From contig JARVKI010000075.1 of NCBI GenBank assembly GCA_036674765.1, positions 124,001 through 188,000 of the forward strand: a DNA stretch of 64,000 nt. Direction: 5' to 3'. The stretch's first letter is position 1. Each line of letters starts with the position of its first letter. Both the position numbers and the translations under genes were made by a program. The stretch is from Seiridium cupressi. Its lineage: Eukaryota; Ascomycota; Sordariomycetes; Amphisphaeriales; Sporocadaceae. Below the pieces are notes generated by a model. It was not told where the DNA came from. It did not search any database and saw only the letters and a list, made by a program, of their open reading frames with translations. Of the stretch, positions 30,816-43,300 are shown piece after piece.

Positions 30816-33800
30816 CTTGGACTTGAAAGATCAATGTTTCGCTCTTGGGTAGTATAAGAAATGGCACAATATTTGTTAAGTGAAAGCAGGTCGGTCGTTC
30901 CAGGAGATTTGCGTGGAACTGGGATGGCGTGGATAGGGTTGTCTCCGGACCGAGATGAACCACATGACAGGCGGTCAAAGCTATCTTTATACTGAAGACT
31001 TATCATTGAGCTCGTCATCTGGAGTGGTATAGGGTCACGGGGGCTCAGGCTCATATCATTGCCATAGGCATCGAGCGGGTGCCTAGCCCTGTCCCGGCAT
31101 CCACTTTATTGATTTGTATTCCAACACCATGGTACCGATGAATCCCACTCTTGAAGTTGACATCCAAGGCTAACGGGAGACGAAGAATTTGCCTTACTCA
31201 GCTCACCGAGTCCACATATCATATGTGCTTGAGAGCACGCCAAGGTAGTGGGTTTGGATGGGATCTGAGCAACGAGATTGCAATGTATGCCACGTTTTCC
31301 AACCCTGGCGACATGCTACCAATGGGCATGTCGTGCATCGTACGGTATCGAATACGAGGCGGTGCAGCCACCCAACGGTTCTGCACAGGATTCCAGCTCA
31401 TGGGCTATGGGGAATTGGCATCAATCAACGATCTGGGAGCGGGGCGGTTTTCTGGCCATCGAGAACAAGCTCATTTCGAGCTAAGGAGTCACGGCCGAGA
31501 TGTTGTATTGCGATGTAACATGGGGGCTGCGGATTCGCTAGGCTATGCCGGAAAAGTGTTGCGAAATACTCGTTAGACATATGAGAATCCCTCGATACTG
31601 CCACAGTCATCCCGGCAAAGAATTGCTATCCTTGCACGTGTCGAACCCTAGCACTACTAGCCATATCGAGAGTTCCATGCCAGCCACTGCCTACACGTCG
31701 GCAATGAGTAATTGTTGTAAATACTCATGCGAATCTCTCAGCTGATGGCCTTTATGCGGCCATGCCATTAGGGCGCACTTGACCTATACATACATCCCTA
31801 CGCTCGGGGCCGTAAAGCGGCCAAGCGTGGTCAATGGAAGACGACCTCCCCTAGAGACCTAGTCGAAGGCAGTAAGCAGCATGTTCCGCTCGAAAATTGA
31901 GATTTATTCCCTCTGTTGACGTCTCGAGACCGCAGTATGCTCGCGAAATGCCTCAGTTGAGATAGATCGAGTACCGATTGGTGTTTATCCGACAGGGTGG
32001 CCCCGAGGTGGCGATCAATGGCAGAGCCCTGTCCGCAGCCGCGTCTAACACTAGTGCGGTGGCGGCTTGAGGTGTAGACCTGCGTGCGCGGCCGGAGGAT
32101 GCCAGATGCTTTACCATGTGGTGAAGACAATGGGCAGCGCTGGTCCCTTGCATTAGCTTAGCAACTTCCTATAGCTCTGGAGGTGGAGCCACTTGACGCT
32201 CGCCCCTCAGCCCTGTGGTGCTTGGGGGCCGTTTGCAGTTTACTTAGCCACACGATCAACCCAATGCTCCATGCCACAAACCCGTACGGCCCGTAGGGCG
32301 GCCAATCAAGGGGAGACGAGGCCTTGCTGACCAACTACTATCGCCTCCAGTCAGCCTTCCCAAAAATATACGGTTCGCTTTTTGAAACCGTGGTTCTGCG
32401 AAGGGTCAAGTCTCGACTCTAGACCCTGAGACCATATAGCGCATGTACACTAACTCGGCTCGTTCAACCGAGCTAAGTTCGCTTTGCTGGTATGCCCGAC
32501 TATGCCCATTGATCCATGCTCGACAAAACGGTGCTTCCACGAAACTCAGTCTTATCTTAGAGTATGCAGGCATGCACAGCTTACTCGTCACTTGGGTACA
32601 TCAGCGAGCTGACAAGTATACTCCTTCACTACGGGTTTGACGGGAGCGCTAATCTACCAACGTTATGTACTTAACTAGGTACATAGACAAGAAACAACTA
32701 ACCTAGCCCAAACCAACTGACTATGTAATGTAGGTAGGTTAGGTACATGTAGGTAGTCAGCATCCTCCATTCCTGCACTGGCGTCGTCCACCTTTATTAT
32801 CTAACTTACCTACCTCCCTTATGGCTGCATTCTTGGCTTCATGCTGTCAAACTTGACGGCACATATGACGCGGAGACTGTGATTGTAGAGAAGGGCGGAA
32901 TTGCTCGTGACTATGTGGCCATTGATCACCACGAGCTCGAACCTATTTAGACGTTGGAACCTAAGCAGATTCGTCAGCATCAAACTAGGCCAGCAGCAAT
33001 GCGGCCTCTAGGCGCCAACAGATGTCAGTTAGCTGCAGCGTCATGGCACAGCAGGAGCCGTGCTCAACGCTACCAGTCCAAAGCAGGATGAGATCCATTA
33101 CCTCGTTGCTCGTTGTCGATGATTCCTTCCAAGGTAACATCAACACTGCGGGTGTTCTCGTTTGTGCCGAGAGACCCGGAACCGGCCTTCAGGCCAGTAT
33201 ACCCTGTTCTGCTGGCGAGGCACTGGCTTCCATAGCGTTCTGCCAACCCTACTGCATCAATCCTGTGTATGGAGTATTCTACCAAAGGGGGTTGGGCTCT
33301 GATCTGATCAATGACCTGATTGACTGGCTGGGACTGGATCATTCGGAGCTGCCATATTAGACAACGACGAACTTTATGAGCCAATTTTGGCGATCCTGCC
33401 AATTGACACATGACTCAGGAGTGGTCTCGAGAGCTCGGTGTTAGAACTTTTCCTAGCACAAGAAATGAACGTCCCCCATTGTTGAGGTGCATTGGGGCCA
33501 AAGACAGCCACCGATCAATCCGGCGACAACCTTCGAGCTCCTGGGCGGCAGTTCGTGCGTTCGACCTGGCCGGTCGCTCCACCTGACTCGAGATTGATCT
33601 GCCAGTGTGCGGCACCGCAAAATGTTTCATCCCCACAACTTGCGTCTTTCTGCCTCGCAGGATCGTACTGGACACTCGACAAATGCAGTGACAATGTCTT
33701 GGTGCAGACCACGCCTGTGCCGCATTGCGCCGGCAGTGACGCGCCCTTCTGTATAAGGTACTCAGCCCACCGAGTTGGTCGGTTCTGACCATGCCACCCC

Positions 33801-34533
33801 CAATGTTTAATCACTATCCACGCTGAATTTCGGGTCCAGTCCCCTTTGCACAGGCATGCAGCAGGAAAAGACTGCGGGAGGGTGAGACGACTCGTTTCAT
33901 TGAGGCCGTCCATGTGACATCGGCGCAGCTCGGCCAACTACTCTACGGTCACCACAACCAGCATCGAACTGCAGCCTGTCCCCAATCTCCCATCTGCTAC
34001 GCACTGAACTGGCCAGCTCCTGTCACAATCACCAAGCCATCGGACCCTTGGCTCACCCCCCGTTGAACCTTGTTCAACGCGGCCATGAGACGGAGGCCGG
34101 CCTGCTGTTATCTAGGGCATGCCAATCCCTTGACGACAGGACTCACCAATAGTATCCGAGTGGCACCAGGGCTTTACAGGGCAATTTTGACCGGGGAGCG
34201 TGAATGTCATGGCATACACCACAATAGATTCTTGATAAGCTCCCATCACACAATGCGGTGAGACAGAATGATCGGCCGTCGATCAATATACATGCTGCTA
34301 ACTGCCAGATGCATATGCACCAACTCGCCCGCAACATGTAATGCAATGGTAACACCCTTCTGCAAGGGACGAGCACCACTTGGCAGCCACCCCCAAACCC
34401 TGTCGTGTGATCATTTAATCATGTGAAAGTGGCATATATGAATCTCCCCGTGGTCATCACCGCCTCGAGCTCTCCTCCTAATATAGCATGTTTGGGTGTG
34501 ACTCAAGCTTCCCTTCCACTCACAAGGTCAAAT
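30816..34533. other. Gene-poor stretch
   Basis: This 3.7 kb has scattered ORFs up to 141 codons on both strands, overlapping one another and lacking family motifs. A cluster of TAGGTA/TACCTA motifs lies at 32660-32820. No gene is supported. Confidence 0.4.
32730..32813. repeat. Imperfect 13-bp inverted repeat of TAGGTA motifs
   Basis: GTAGGTAGGTTAG at 32730-32742 pairs with CTAACTTACCTAC at 32801-32813 with one mismatch, enclosing about 58 nt. Further TAGGTAC/GTACCT-type motifs flank it. Such runs are frequent in intergenic DNA of Sordariomycetes and may be simple-sequence decay rather than a functional element. Confidence 0.5.
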
Positions 34534-35396
34534 CTATGTTCTTGCTGGTCTCACCGTCGATGTGAGCTCCCCGCTCGCAGCCACTGAGGTGAAGGTTGCG
34601 TCTGCCGGCGGTGATGGAGGAGCTTTGGTGTCTGTAGCTGGAGGTGGCGAAGATGCTGCAGAAGTTGTTACCGGCTCAGGGGTCGGGGAAGGAGCGGGAG
34701 GAGCCGTGGTTATGGGCTCGGGAGAAGGAGGAGGCAGTGCTTCGGATATGGCCGTAGACAATACCGTGGTCTCCGACGTAGGAATTGGCCAGGGTTGATC
34801 TGTCGTCACTGACGATTCCAGAGATGGGGACGACGGTTCTGGTACGTTCACAGTTTGAGTGGTGAACTCCGTGACAGTTGCTCCTACAATAGTCACTGTC
34901 ACCGTCTTCACTCCACTCTTATGGCTTGAGATTGTGCTGTCTAGGCCGCCCCCACGTCTATCAATAAGGACCTTACGACAATCACAAATCAGTAATACTC
35001 CTCACCATCGAATGACAAATATATATTTTGAGTGACCCATCGAAAACATGAAGGAAACCAGCCGAAGTGGGTGGCAGGACACCATGGAGTCTCATACCGT
35101 GACGAAGGTGGCATCTGGGGCGATCTCATTGGCCATAGTGGACGTATCATCGTAAATAGACAACCAAGTGCTCGATCGTCCAGTCGACTCAGTTGAATCA
35201 AGGCCAAGTTCTTCGAGCTTCGCATAGTGGCGGGGTTTGCCCTCGCTAAGGAGCTCGTCCGATGGAGATAAACTGACTTCTGGACCGTCTTGACTCTTAT
35301 CAATGGGATTTGAACCACCGGCGCCATTCAAAGGAGCGGCGAGGGTATTGGAAGATCTGTCACATGGATCCAGGATCAGCTCAGCGTCTGACTAAT
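34534..35396 (-). CDS. Doubtful spliced gene or relic, mucin-like C-terminus
   Basis: On the minus strand one frame (about 35396-35099) reads DAELILDPCDRSSNTLAAPL onward with no ATG at its head but a TTAG acceptor before it and a GTATGA donor after it. A second frame (about 34977-34534) encodes KTVTVTIVGATVTEFTTQTV and then a long Pro/Ser/Thr-rich stretch (PPPSPEPITTAPPAPSPTPE). The pairing suggests an exported or membrane-anchored protein with a mucin-like, O-glycosylated stalk. The joining acceptor is not convincing, and I found neither a signal peptide nor a GPI/transmembrane end, although more open frames with a donor lie upstream (35980-36250). The boundaries are guesses; a decayed gene is equally possible. 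Confidence 0.25.
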
Positions 35397-38300
35397 TCGG
35401 TATTAAGAATGTTTGTCTTCGTCACATAAAGTCATATGCATACTAAGTAGCGTGGTCGTTTGCCATGGCATCGAGGGAGAAGTTGAGTAGGGCTCTTACT
35501 GAAGTGCCAAGATTAGGTGGGCGACTGGGGTGATGCACCTCATCTTGAGAACCGAAACCATAAATATGTATCTATCAAAGGGGCTTGGCATTGTGAGAAA
35601 TTATAGGCAGGCTCGCAGCATCATTTATAGGCGGCCTTCATACGTCTTATTCCTGCTTGTTGACCTAGTCCCAAGGTGCATGATTGAAAGACCTGCCAGA
35701 GCAGAGAAGCTCTTAGGAGGAGACAATTGCCGTTGCAGTTGGATTGGTATTGGAGCAAACATTGTGTTCACCGTTGAGCCTATGGTTCTCAGACAAGCAT
35801 CAGCCGTACTGCCAAAGCCTCCGCTTCTGTACCACTGCAACAAACCAGTTTGTCAAACAAACTGATCTGTCGACTCTTAGATAATGCCAAGAGAATCATC
35901 TGGTATTGTTGTTAACAATCAAATTCCAGGAAATGCTTACTTATACTACCTATGAGCTATTTGTTCTGGTGGCAAATTAGACCATCACGCACTTGGAGGC
36001 AGATGGTACTCGGACGAGCATACCTAATGCCTCCATTGATGGCTGCGGTCTTCTTTTGTGTCCAAGGCCAGCTCTGAAGTACAAAAGAATCGCAGGACAT
36101 AGCCGATGCGCTATCTCTATTCGACCATAACACAAAGGTATGTTGCCGTATGGTCGATCTTGTGCGAGCGTGCCAGCGTAAATCTGACACGGGATAGCAA
36201 GATTCGGCAAGACGTTGTGAGCCAAACATACAGTGTGACTACGCATAGCCGCTTACGCCTAAGCTCGTCTGCTACGAAGTTTTGTTCGTACAAGATTTCC
36301 TCGGAACTTATAAGATGAATGAAAGTCCAAGTTCGCCGGAGATTGCCCAGAATAATCAGGTCAACGCTGATAATGCTGCTTGATGAGTCTGTGTCGGTTC
36401 AACAGTGGCTGCAGTGGTCTGAGGCTATTGGAAAATTATTGAGGACCTCTTTTTCCATCTCAGGGTAAGCTTGCATGTTACTGCCCCCGCGCCATTGAGA
36501 CTTACATGCACCTGCATCTTTTGGTTTGTACTATCAAACGCGTGTGACGAAGGCCTGTAAAATAGTCTGTTTCCTTGAAGTGTCCTATCTATATCAATTT
36601 AGGCCGCTGAAGGGACTTCTTCTCTACTGTCTTCTGTCCCCTATTAGTCTGAAGGAAGGTCACTGATCATAATGCTTATGCTCATTTCTTTCTTGTAACA
36701 CAATCTATCGTCTAGATATCATATGAGCGGTCTTGCTGTCTTCTGGCTAGTTGATGATCTTGCTTTGACTCGGAATCTATAGTGGCAGATTTTAAATCCG
36801 TATGATGCAGTATTATGTGCTAGCTAAGACTGATCCACCTACTTCTTTTCCCACGTGACTTGGTAGCAATACCGTGTTGTTAGTGCGTAGCGTTGAGATC
36901 CCAGAGTTCCAGGGTGCCAGATTGTGGTCTGCCTTGGAAACTGGTGCTATTTATACATTAATTGTCTTCTATAATGGGGGCCTGTCGCCTGATTTGGACA
37001 AACTTTAGGCACGTCGGGAGTGCTCACTGATATTTTGTTGGTCTGATCACAACTGTACACATCTTGTCTAGTATTGGCAATTGCTAGATCAAGGTTACTA
37101 GGTTGACGGCTTGTTGGGCTGGCCAGTATCATTCTAGACAGCCATGTTAACTTGTGATTACTGAGAATCTTGGGGCAATGGGTGACACGCACCACTCAAG
37201 CTCTCGTAAGTCTACTATTCAAAGGTTACCTTTATGTAGCCTGCGCTTTTAGGGTGAGGTCTTACCCTTCGACTGTCCTGACTGTCCTGACTGTCCTGAC
37301 TGTCCTGACTGTCCTGACTGTCCTGAGACATCAAATACTCTCAAGCTACATCATCACCAGTCGCTATTTCCCAGTGATCTATGACCGAGGGTGGTTTATA
37401 GTATGATGTAAATGGCAGTTGCGACGGATAATATGTGGTTTGTGTATCTTAATACTCGTCCTTACGTGAATCTAAATATAATAATGCCTTTCTAGTCGAT
37501 TTCAACGTGTATAATAAGTGACCCAGCCATTATGATCACCTGTGACAGTGCGAGAAACTGCAGACATGATGCTAAAGTATAAGACAACGCCGCTGATAGT
37601 GTATTGTCGAGGCCGGTACTGACTGGTGCCAACAAGAAAAGACACAGAAGTCCTTGTCAACCTCCGGGATAGTCTTGCGAGTATCCGAAAATAACTCATA
37701 TCTCACCAAAAATAAGCGGGACTAAGTAACATGCCCCTTTCGTTTGTCGTTAACGGGGGGTCTTTGTGTTGACAACCGTGAATTAGGTTGCGAGAGATGT
37801 AGAAATTCTGCTAAAGGCAGATTTCTCTTTCCCCTTTGCTTGTAAAATTAGTTTAGAAGTAGCTATCATTAAATACCTTGACAAGAGATAGGAGGGAAAC
37901 CGCTCCAGGGAATCTTGCTATAGACTACTTGCATAGACTTCCATCATCTAGAGGTAGTTGAATCTCCCAACCGTTTGATGCTCGGGTAGCTGGGCGGTCC
38001 GTTATACACTACACATATGTAAGGCATCTTATGCTGTTACCTACACTCCAAGGACAACTAGAATAGTAATGACTTATATTCACTCCTAGGTAAAGAGCAC
38101 CCAGATAGATGAGGAAACCGTGATCTTGTAAGAGGCAACAAATGTGTCTGTCATTCACTACTCTCGTCTCTTTCAAGGGAAGCTAAGAACCCAGGAAGTG
38201 TACTCTACAATCCATTTTGCCACTAAAGCAAGACAACACGTTGCATACACTGAGAAGGCCCCATGGGCACTTGATCAATATACAATATTGGCCCAGTCAA

Positions 38301-38961
38301 GTATCCATATGAGCAGGCACGAATGGGCAACGAGTTTTGCCGCGATCGGCTCAAGAGCTCTCCATATCACATACAAGGCAAACCCAAGGCATCAAGGAGA
38401 AAGGGCAACTACCCACATATTCATACCTAATTTGAACCGAACAAACGAATCCCTCCTGCTTTTGAGAAATTTTTTTCTTTTGTTATTATTTTCCTGCCTC
38501 AGGGTCTCAGGGTACTCGTCAATCCTTCCCTGAACATTGATAACTTTGTTTCTCATGCCACGGGCCATCGCACTCCTGCGAGATATCAACTCAGCTCCAG
38601 GCAGGTGAGTACAGCTAACAAAGCAAGCGGATGACAGTTCATCTTGAGATCAGTCAAACTCTTGTATCATTCTATTCTATCAAGAGGACAGCATCGCTGA
38701 TTGACAAGATATTTCACAAGTCAATGAGCTGGCTTCCTCATCATCCCGCCCACGACACCATTGAACGAAGCACGACTCTACAGTTCAAGCCATTTTGTTG
38801 TGCGAATATCTAGACATTCGTCTTGCACAAAAAAGCGACGACATTATTGATCGACATCCTCTGGGCCTCCTGTGTCTTGTGAGCGACTACCCCTCCCCCC
38901 ACGATATTCAGTCAATGAATTTGTTACTGAACCGAATTGTTAGTCAGCCATCAACACCACG
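35397..38961. other. Gene-poor stretch with a 9-bp tandem repeat
   Basis: This 3.6 kb is AT-rich. Apart from possible upstream exons of the 34.5-35.4 kb locus (35980-36250) and the tandem repeat at 37271, nothing gene-like was recognised on either strand. Confidence 0.4.
37271..37324. repeat. Tandem repeat, six copies of a 9-bp unit
   Basis: GACTGTCCT is repeated six times without mismatch. The perfect copies suggest recent expansion. The repeat lies in non-coding DNA; in one frame it would read Thr-Val-Leu repeats, but no gene surrounds it. Confidence 0.95.
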
Positions 38962-39472
38962 ATGGATCGTGCGATGACTTTTGAGAACCCCTCAAAAAGT
39001 TCTGACATTGTTGATGAGAGCATGCCGACTGATATTATAGACGACATTTACCCCTGCGACTCCATCTCGGAGAAAGGGTCTGATGAGTCGTTCAGCAGTG
39101 AGGAGGCGAAGAAGTTAAGAGCGATGACTATGTGCTAATTCAGTTCAACAGTCCGTCCTGGCTCAGGTAGCCATGGCGATACGTCGGCCACCAGTAAGTT
39201 GAGCCCCGCTGGCATCTCGGTGCCTGTGAGCCCGGGAGACGACTAATAGCAACCAGCCTGGTCTACGACGTGCCTTCTCAACCTTCCTTTCCTCCAAAAG
39301 CTGCCGCCTGTCGAGGGAGTTCCACATCTCCAGGGCCTTCCGCATTATCGTCTGATCTTGGAGTAAGTGACAACAAAAACACTAAAAGATCTTGAGCTGA
39401 CTTAGCCCCTCTAGCATAGACAGGAAAATTGAAGCAGCCACGATCCAGACCCCCTTCGGCCCGGTCGTCGCG
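38962..39472 (+). CDS. Possible 5' exons of the SET-domain gene
   Basis: An ATG at 38962 opens a 58-codon acidic frame (MDRAMTFENPSKSSDIVDES...). Splicing at GTGAGG (39098), GTAAGT (39194) and GTAAGT (39363), with acceptors at 39143, 39249 and 39414, yields one open frame that passes through LPFLQKLPPVEGVPHLQ and IDRKIEAATIQTPFGPVV into the ATG at 39473. The full model join(38962..39097,39144..39193,39250..39362,39415..40017,40101..40380) is 393 aa. Two donors are consensus, but the acceptor at 39249 directly abuts the branch-like CTAAT, and a better CAACCAG acceptor at 39256 would break the frame. The exons may therefore be partly wrong, or the 58-codon ORF may stand alone. Confidence 0.4.
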
Positions 39473-40380
39473 ATGCCGAGTGATGGGTCGAATCGGGCAA
39501 GTGAGGGCACGGTTACACCTCAAGCACACAGCAACTCCGGTTCTGTTGCTTGTGAGCCCATTCAGCCAGGCGACACTGATTCTGGCCAGAGACCTCAGCC
39601 AAATGGCGCTGACACTGGTAGTATCTCCAGCATGCTCGGTCGTAGCCAGTCTGAGAGCCCTAATCGAGCGGATGGATTGCGAGAGGGCCCCGAAGACGTG
39701 GACAAGCCGTACTCACGTGCACCTCCGCCGATGCCGACCGAGCCTACATCTGAGCCGGAAAGGTTCAGAAACAACTTCTTGGAGATCAGACCATCGTCCA
39801 CTGCAGGATTTGGCGCATTTGCGCTGAAAAACATGATCCAGGGCCAGATCATACTGATCGAAAAGTCGTTGTTTCGCGCAAACAACAACACCCTGTATGA
39901 TGAGATCGAGAAATTGACGCCATCTCTCCTGCAGGCTTACGACCGAATGCATGCGCACGTTCGACGGGCTTATGAAGGCGGTCCACGAAACCGCGCTGCC
40001 ATCTTCCGGACGAACAGGTACCTGCCACAATATTTATCTATATATTCATCATTGATGTAATTGACCTGAAAGATGGGTGAAGATACTGACACGGCTATAG
40101 CTTTTTTGTCTCTCCCTCCGAACGTGGCGTATATCTAACGGCGTCGAAATTTAATCATGCCTGCAAGCCGATCAACAACGTCACTTACGTCCATGATCAA
40201 CGCCAGGACTGCATTGTCTTCTCCACCGAACGAGATATCGAGGCCGGGGAAGAGTTGTTCATTAACTATGGCCCTGATCCCGAGACTCTTTATACCGAGT
40301 ACGGATTCATCTGCAGGTGCGGCGGTTGCGGCTCTTTGACAGATGTCGACATTGCTGGTCTTGAACACCCTATCCGCTAG
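39473..40380 (+). CDS. SET-domain protein
   Basis: The model is join(39473..40017,40101..40380), 274 aa from this ATG; the frame is open further upstream (see the entry for possible 5' exons). A disordered Ser/Pro-rich head leads into the SET domain: the N-terminal strand FLEIRPSSTAGFGAFALKNM, a helical insert, then after an 83-nt intron FFVSPSERGVYLTASKFNHA. The NHxC motif is present as FNHACKP, followed by the ERDIEAGEELFINYG block (the ELxxxY signature) and a post-SET-like Cys cluster CRCGGC near the C-terminus. The cofactor- and substrate-site motifs look intact, so methyltransferase activity is plausible. The layout resembles the SMYD/SET5-like group of fungal lysine methyltransferases. 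Substrate unknown. Confidence 0.85.
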
Positions 40381-43300
40381 TAGCAACATTGGGTTCGTCG
40401 CGATTGACTTACGATTGATTATGCGAGGCTCGTTTTGCATTCGGGGTTGCACGGGGTTCCTCGCCCACCGCACTGAGATGCTGTGGATACGGTTCCGTGG
40501 GAGGAATGGTATTGAGCAAGGCGTCGTTGTGTTATCTTCCGGGCATTCACAAGGCATTATTGATTTCCTAAATAATTCTCAATGTAAACATGAAAATGGT
40601 GCCTCGTCTAACAGTTGAAATTGGTGTTCTTGAAAAGCAGTCGAAGCTTGCGGCCTCAATGAATTGGCAGAAGAATGTGAGTAACAAGCACTAAAGCGGG
40701 CGCGCTGGTTTTAGCATAGCGCCCTGTTTTGTGTCCAAAGCCAACCAAATAACGAGATCTCTAAGTTTTAGGTCGTATTATTCTTGGCTACTCTTTGTAT
40801 CCTGTCCATAAGCGACTGGCAAGCTCTAATCATGAGCCAATATTCCTAGCCGGCGCCGCCGTATAAAACTATAATGGATTTCGTTCGACCGTACGATCCC
40901 TCTCATGGACAAGGTCTAGCAACGATGATAAACCTACCACTAGTTAGTGCATGCTGTTAATATCATAAAAAAGTTTCCCTCGGACAAAGAGTGGTTCAAT
41001 GATTTGAGTATAAATCATGTTGATAATAAATTATTCGTACGACCATATTTAGTGCCCTAGTTCACAAACGTCGAAGTGATACGACCTCATCGGCAGATAA
41101 ATCGCTTAAGACTTGGTATTTTGCACATCGTAGTTTTGTAGCGTGGATTCAAGTGCCTCGACTTTATTACATTCCGTGTCGCAGCTTCCCCATAGTCTAC
41201 GTTCTCCATCAACACTTCCACTACAACAACATCCATGGGATGTCTCTGTGGCCTACCCCTGTTTGTCAGATGGACAAGTCAGTGGCGAGACAGTGAAGAA
41301 TTAACAGATATACGTCATATCATTGTCGCCCTTCCCGGGGGTTTCATAATTCAGTCATTTTTAAACCATATCATTTGGAAATTGCCTTTTCAAGGGCTAC
41401 CGCTTGATCGTGTGATGTGACATGCCTGCCTAGGTTGGTAAACAATGTCCAGTGCCGTTGCAGACCACTATCCAGCGCGCACCATTTATTTCTTCATTTG
41501 GTCCTGGCCATCTTCAACCTCCTCCTCTTGATATGCTTCTCCTTCCTCAACTACAACAAATCGTTAATCGTTTTCCATCATCTCGTACTGACATTACACG
41601 CATCTACAAGCTCGTTAACATGCACCAGCCTCTTCTCACAACATATCTATGAGCCATATCGTTCGTACCATTATTTTCAATCTTAGCTGTCCTTTAGACA
41701 TTGCCTCAGCACATCAGTCCATGGTCCTCGCATCCGCCACTATCCCTTGGCGGCCGGCAGCCCATGCAACCCTTTTCACACGGCCTGTATCATTGGTGTT
41801 TACGGCCTCACTGCGGGCTACCTTGACTGGCCTTGACTGCCAGTACGGAGCAGACTGACATGCGGTGGTATCCAGTCATTGTCAGTGAAAACAATCACGT
41901 ACACCACAACACAATTACCTGTTACCGCAAGTTTAGCGTCTGGTAACTCGTCATCAGTAAGCTGCGTACCACAAAGCTGTGCAACGATTATACTGATACA
42001 GTCTCTGATCCAGTCATCCACGCCAAAGCGAACGCAGAAAAATACCCGGGAGGAATGGTTGCATCTATTTCCATCAAGTATTGCTGAAGGCGAAATCAAT
42101 AATTATACGAGCCAAAAATATATATATACATCGCTTAACCTTATTCACCAAGCTAAATCCACACTGCAGACTCTCAAACGACTCTTTGGGGCCACGTCCT
42201 TCCAATATCCCTACGACGTCGCTGGAAAACGCTTCTGCACCAGCCAGTGAATGCGGCAAGGCGGGTTGGCATATTCCTGTCGGAAATTCAAGCACTGATA
42301 CCGGCAACTGTGACAACAACAACGTCATCGTGTGAGCCGGCCATGAGAACATCAATCATTGTTCTCTCTGTTTTCGCTTCGTATGGATTCAGTAGCTAAT
42401 CAATGCTTCCTCCAGAGAACATTATTCTAACATGACTTATCTTCAACTAACTCTTACAATCTTTATTGAGTCAAAAAATTTTGCATTAAAGATAAAAAAC
42501 GATTCTTGTGAGTTGGTATTAATACTGACTCCTTCAGGAATCGCATCCTGGCTCATTTTCCACTAACCATGTGCCTCCCAGCCGAAGCATTCATCTTATC
42601 AATATACTTCCAACATTCTTCTCGGCTTCCATCCTCATCATTACGGAAAGAATCCTCGTAGGTCAAACCAGTTACCATACCTCTAGATTGCTGCCACCTT
42701 ACCATAGCAAATAGTTCCCACTACGAAAGCATTCTAACTTCATGGTTTCTAGCCCGAGCATTCTCATTGTATCAATATACTTCCACAGAAGATGCGCCTT
42801 GAACGCCTCATGCGCAAGGAGCAGGAGCTCCACGACGAACCCGATCAGCTATGGAAATACGCGAGCCTGATTTTCTCAAATGCGCGCTCATAATTGTGAA
42901 CTCGACTTGGTAGGTGTCCTTCTGCAGCGTCTTCCCGATGAAATACTAACATATCGGACAGTCGAATCGTTCTTTACTTAACAGCATCATTTGGCAACTT
43001 TTTCGACCCTATGCTCCCCGCTGCTTCCGAGAACAATCCTTGTGGGTCGCTCAAGCATACATGTACCCATGAACGGCTAGGCACTGATACGATATAGCCG
43101 AAGCACTCATTTTTACCAATATAAATCCAAGGACACCAAACATCCTTCCGAAGCACTCCAAGAATGTAGGTTTCTGCTCATATGAATTCACTTTCTCTGC
43201 AGTGCTAGATGATGGTTAACTTCTTCTCTTTGCAGACTTCCCCAACATCAATACAACATTGTAATCGCGGCGTCCTGCCCTCACATTGGAAGAAGAAGTC

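Noticed and set aside
31151..31576. 141-codon plus-strand ORF in gene-poor DNA
   Set aside because: No domain, no promoter or splice signal, and three overlapping open frames of similar quality; probably chance.
33022..33360. 112-codon plus-strand ORF with several Cys
   Set aside because: Considered as a small secreted protein, but there is no signal peptide and the opposite strand is equally open.
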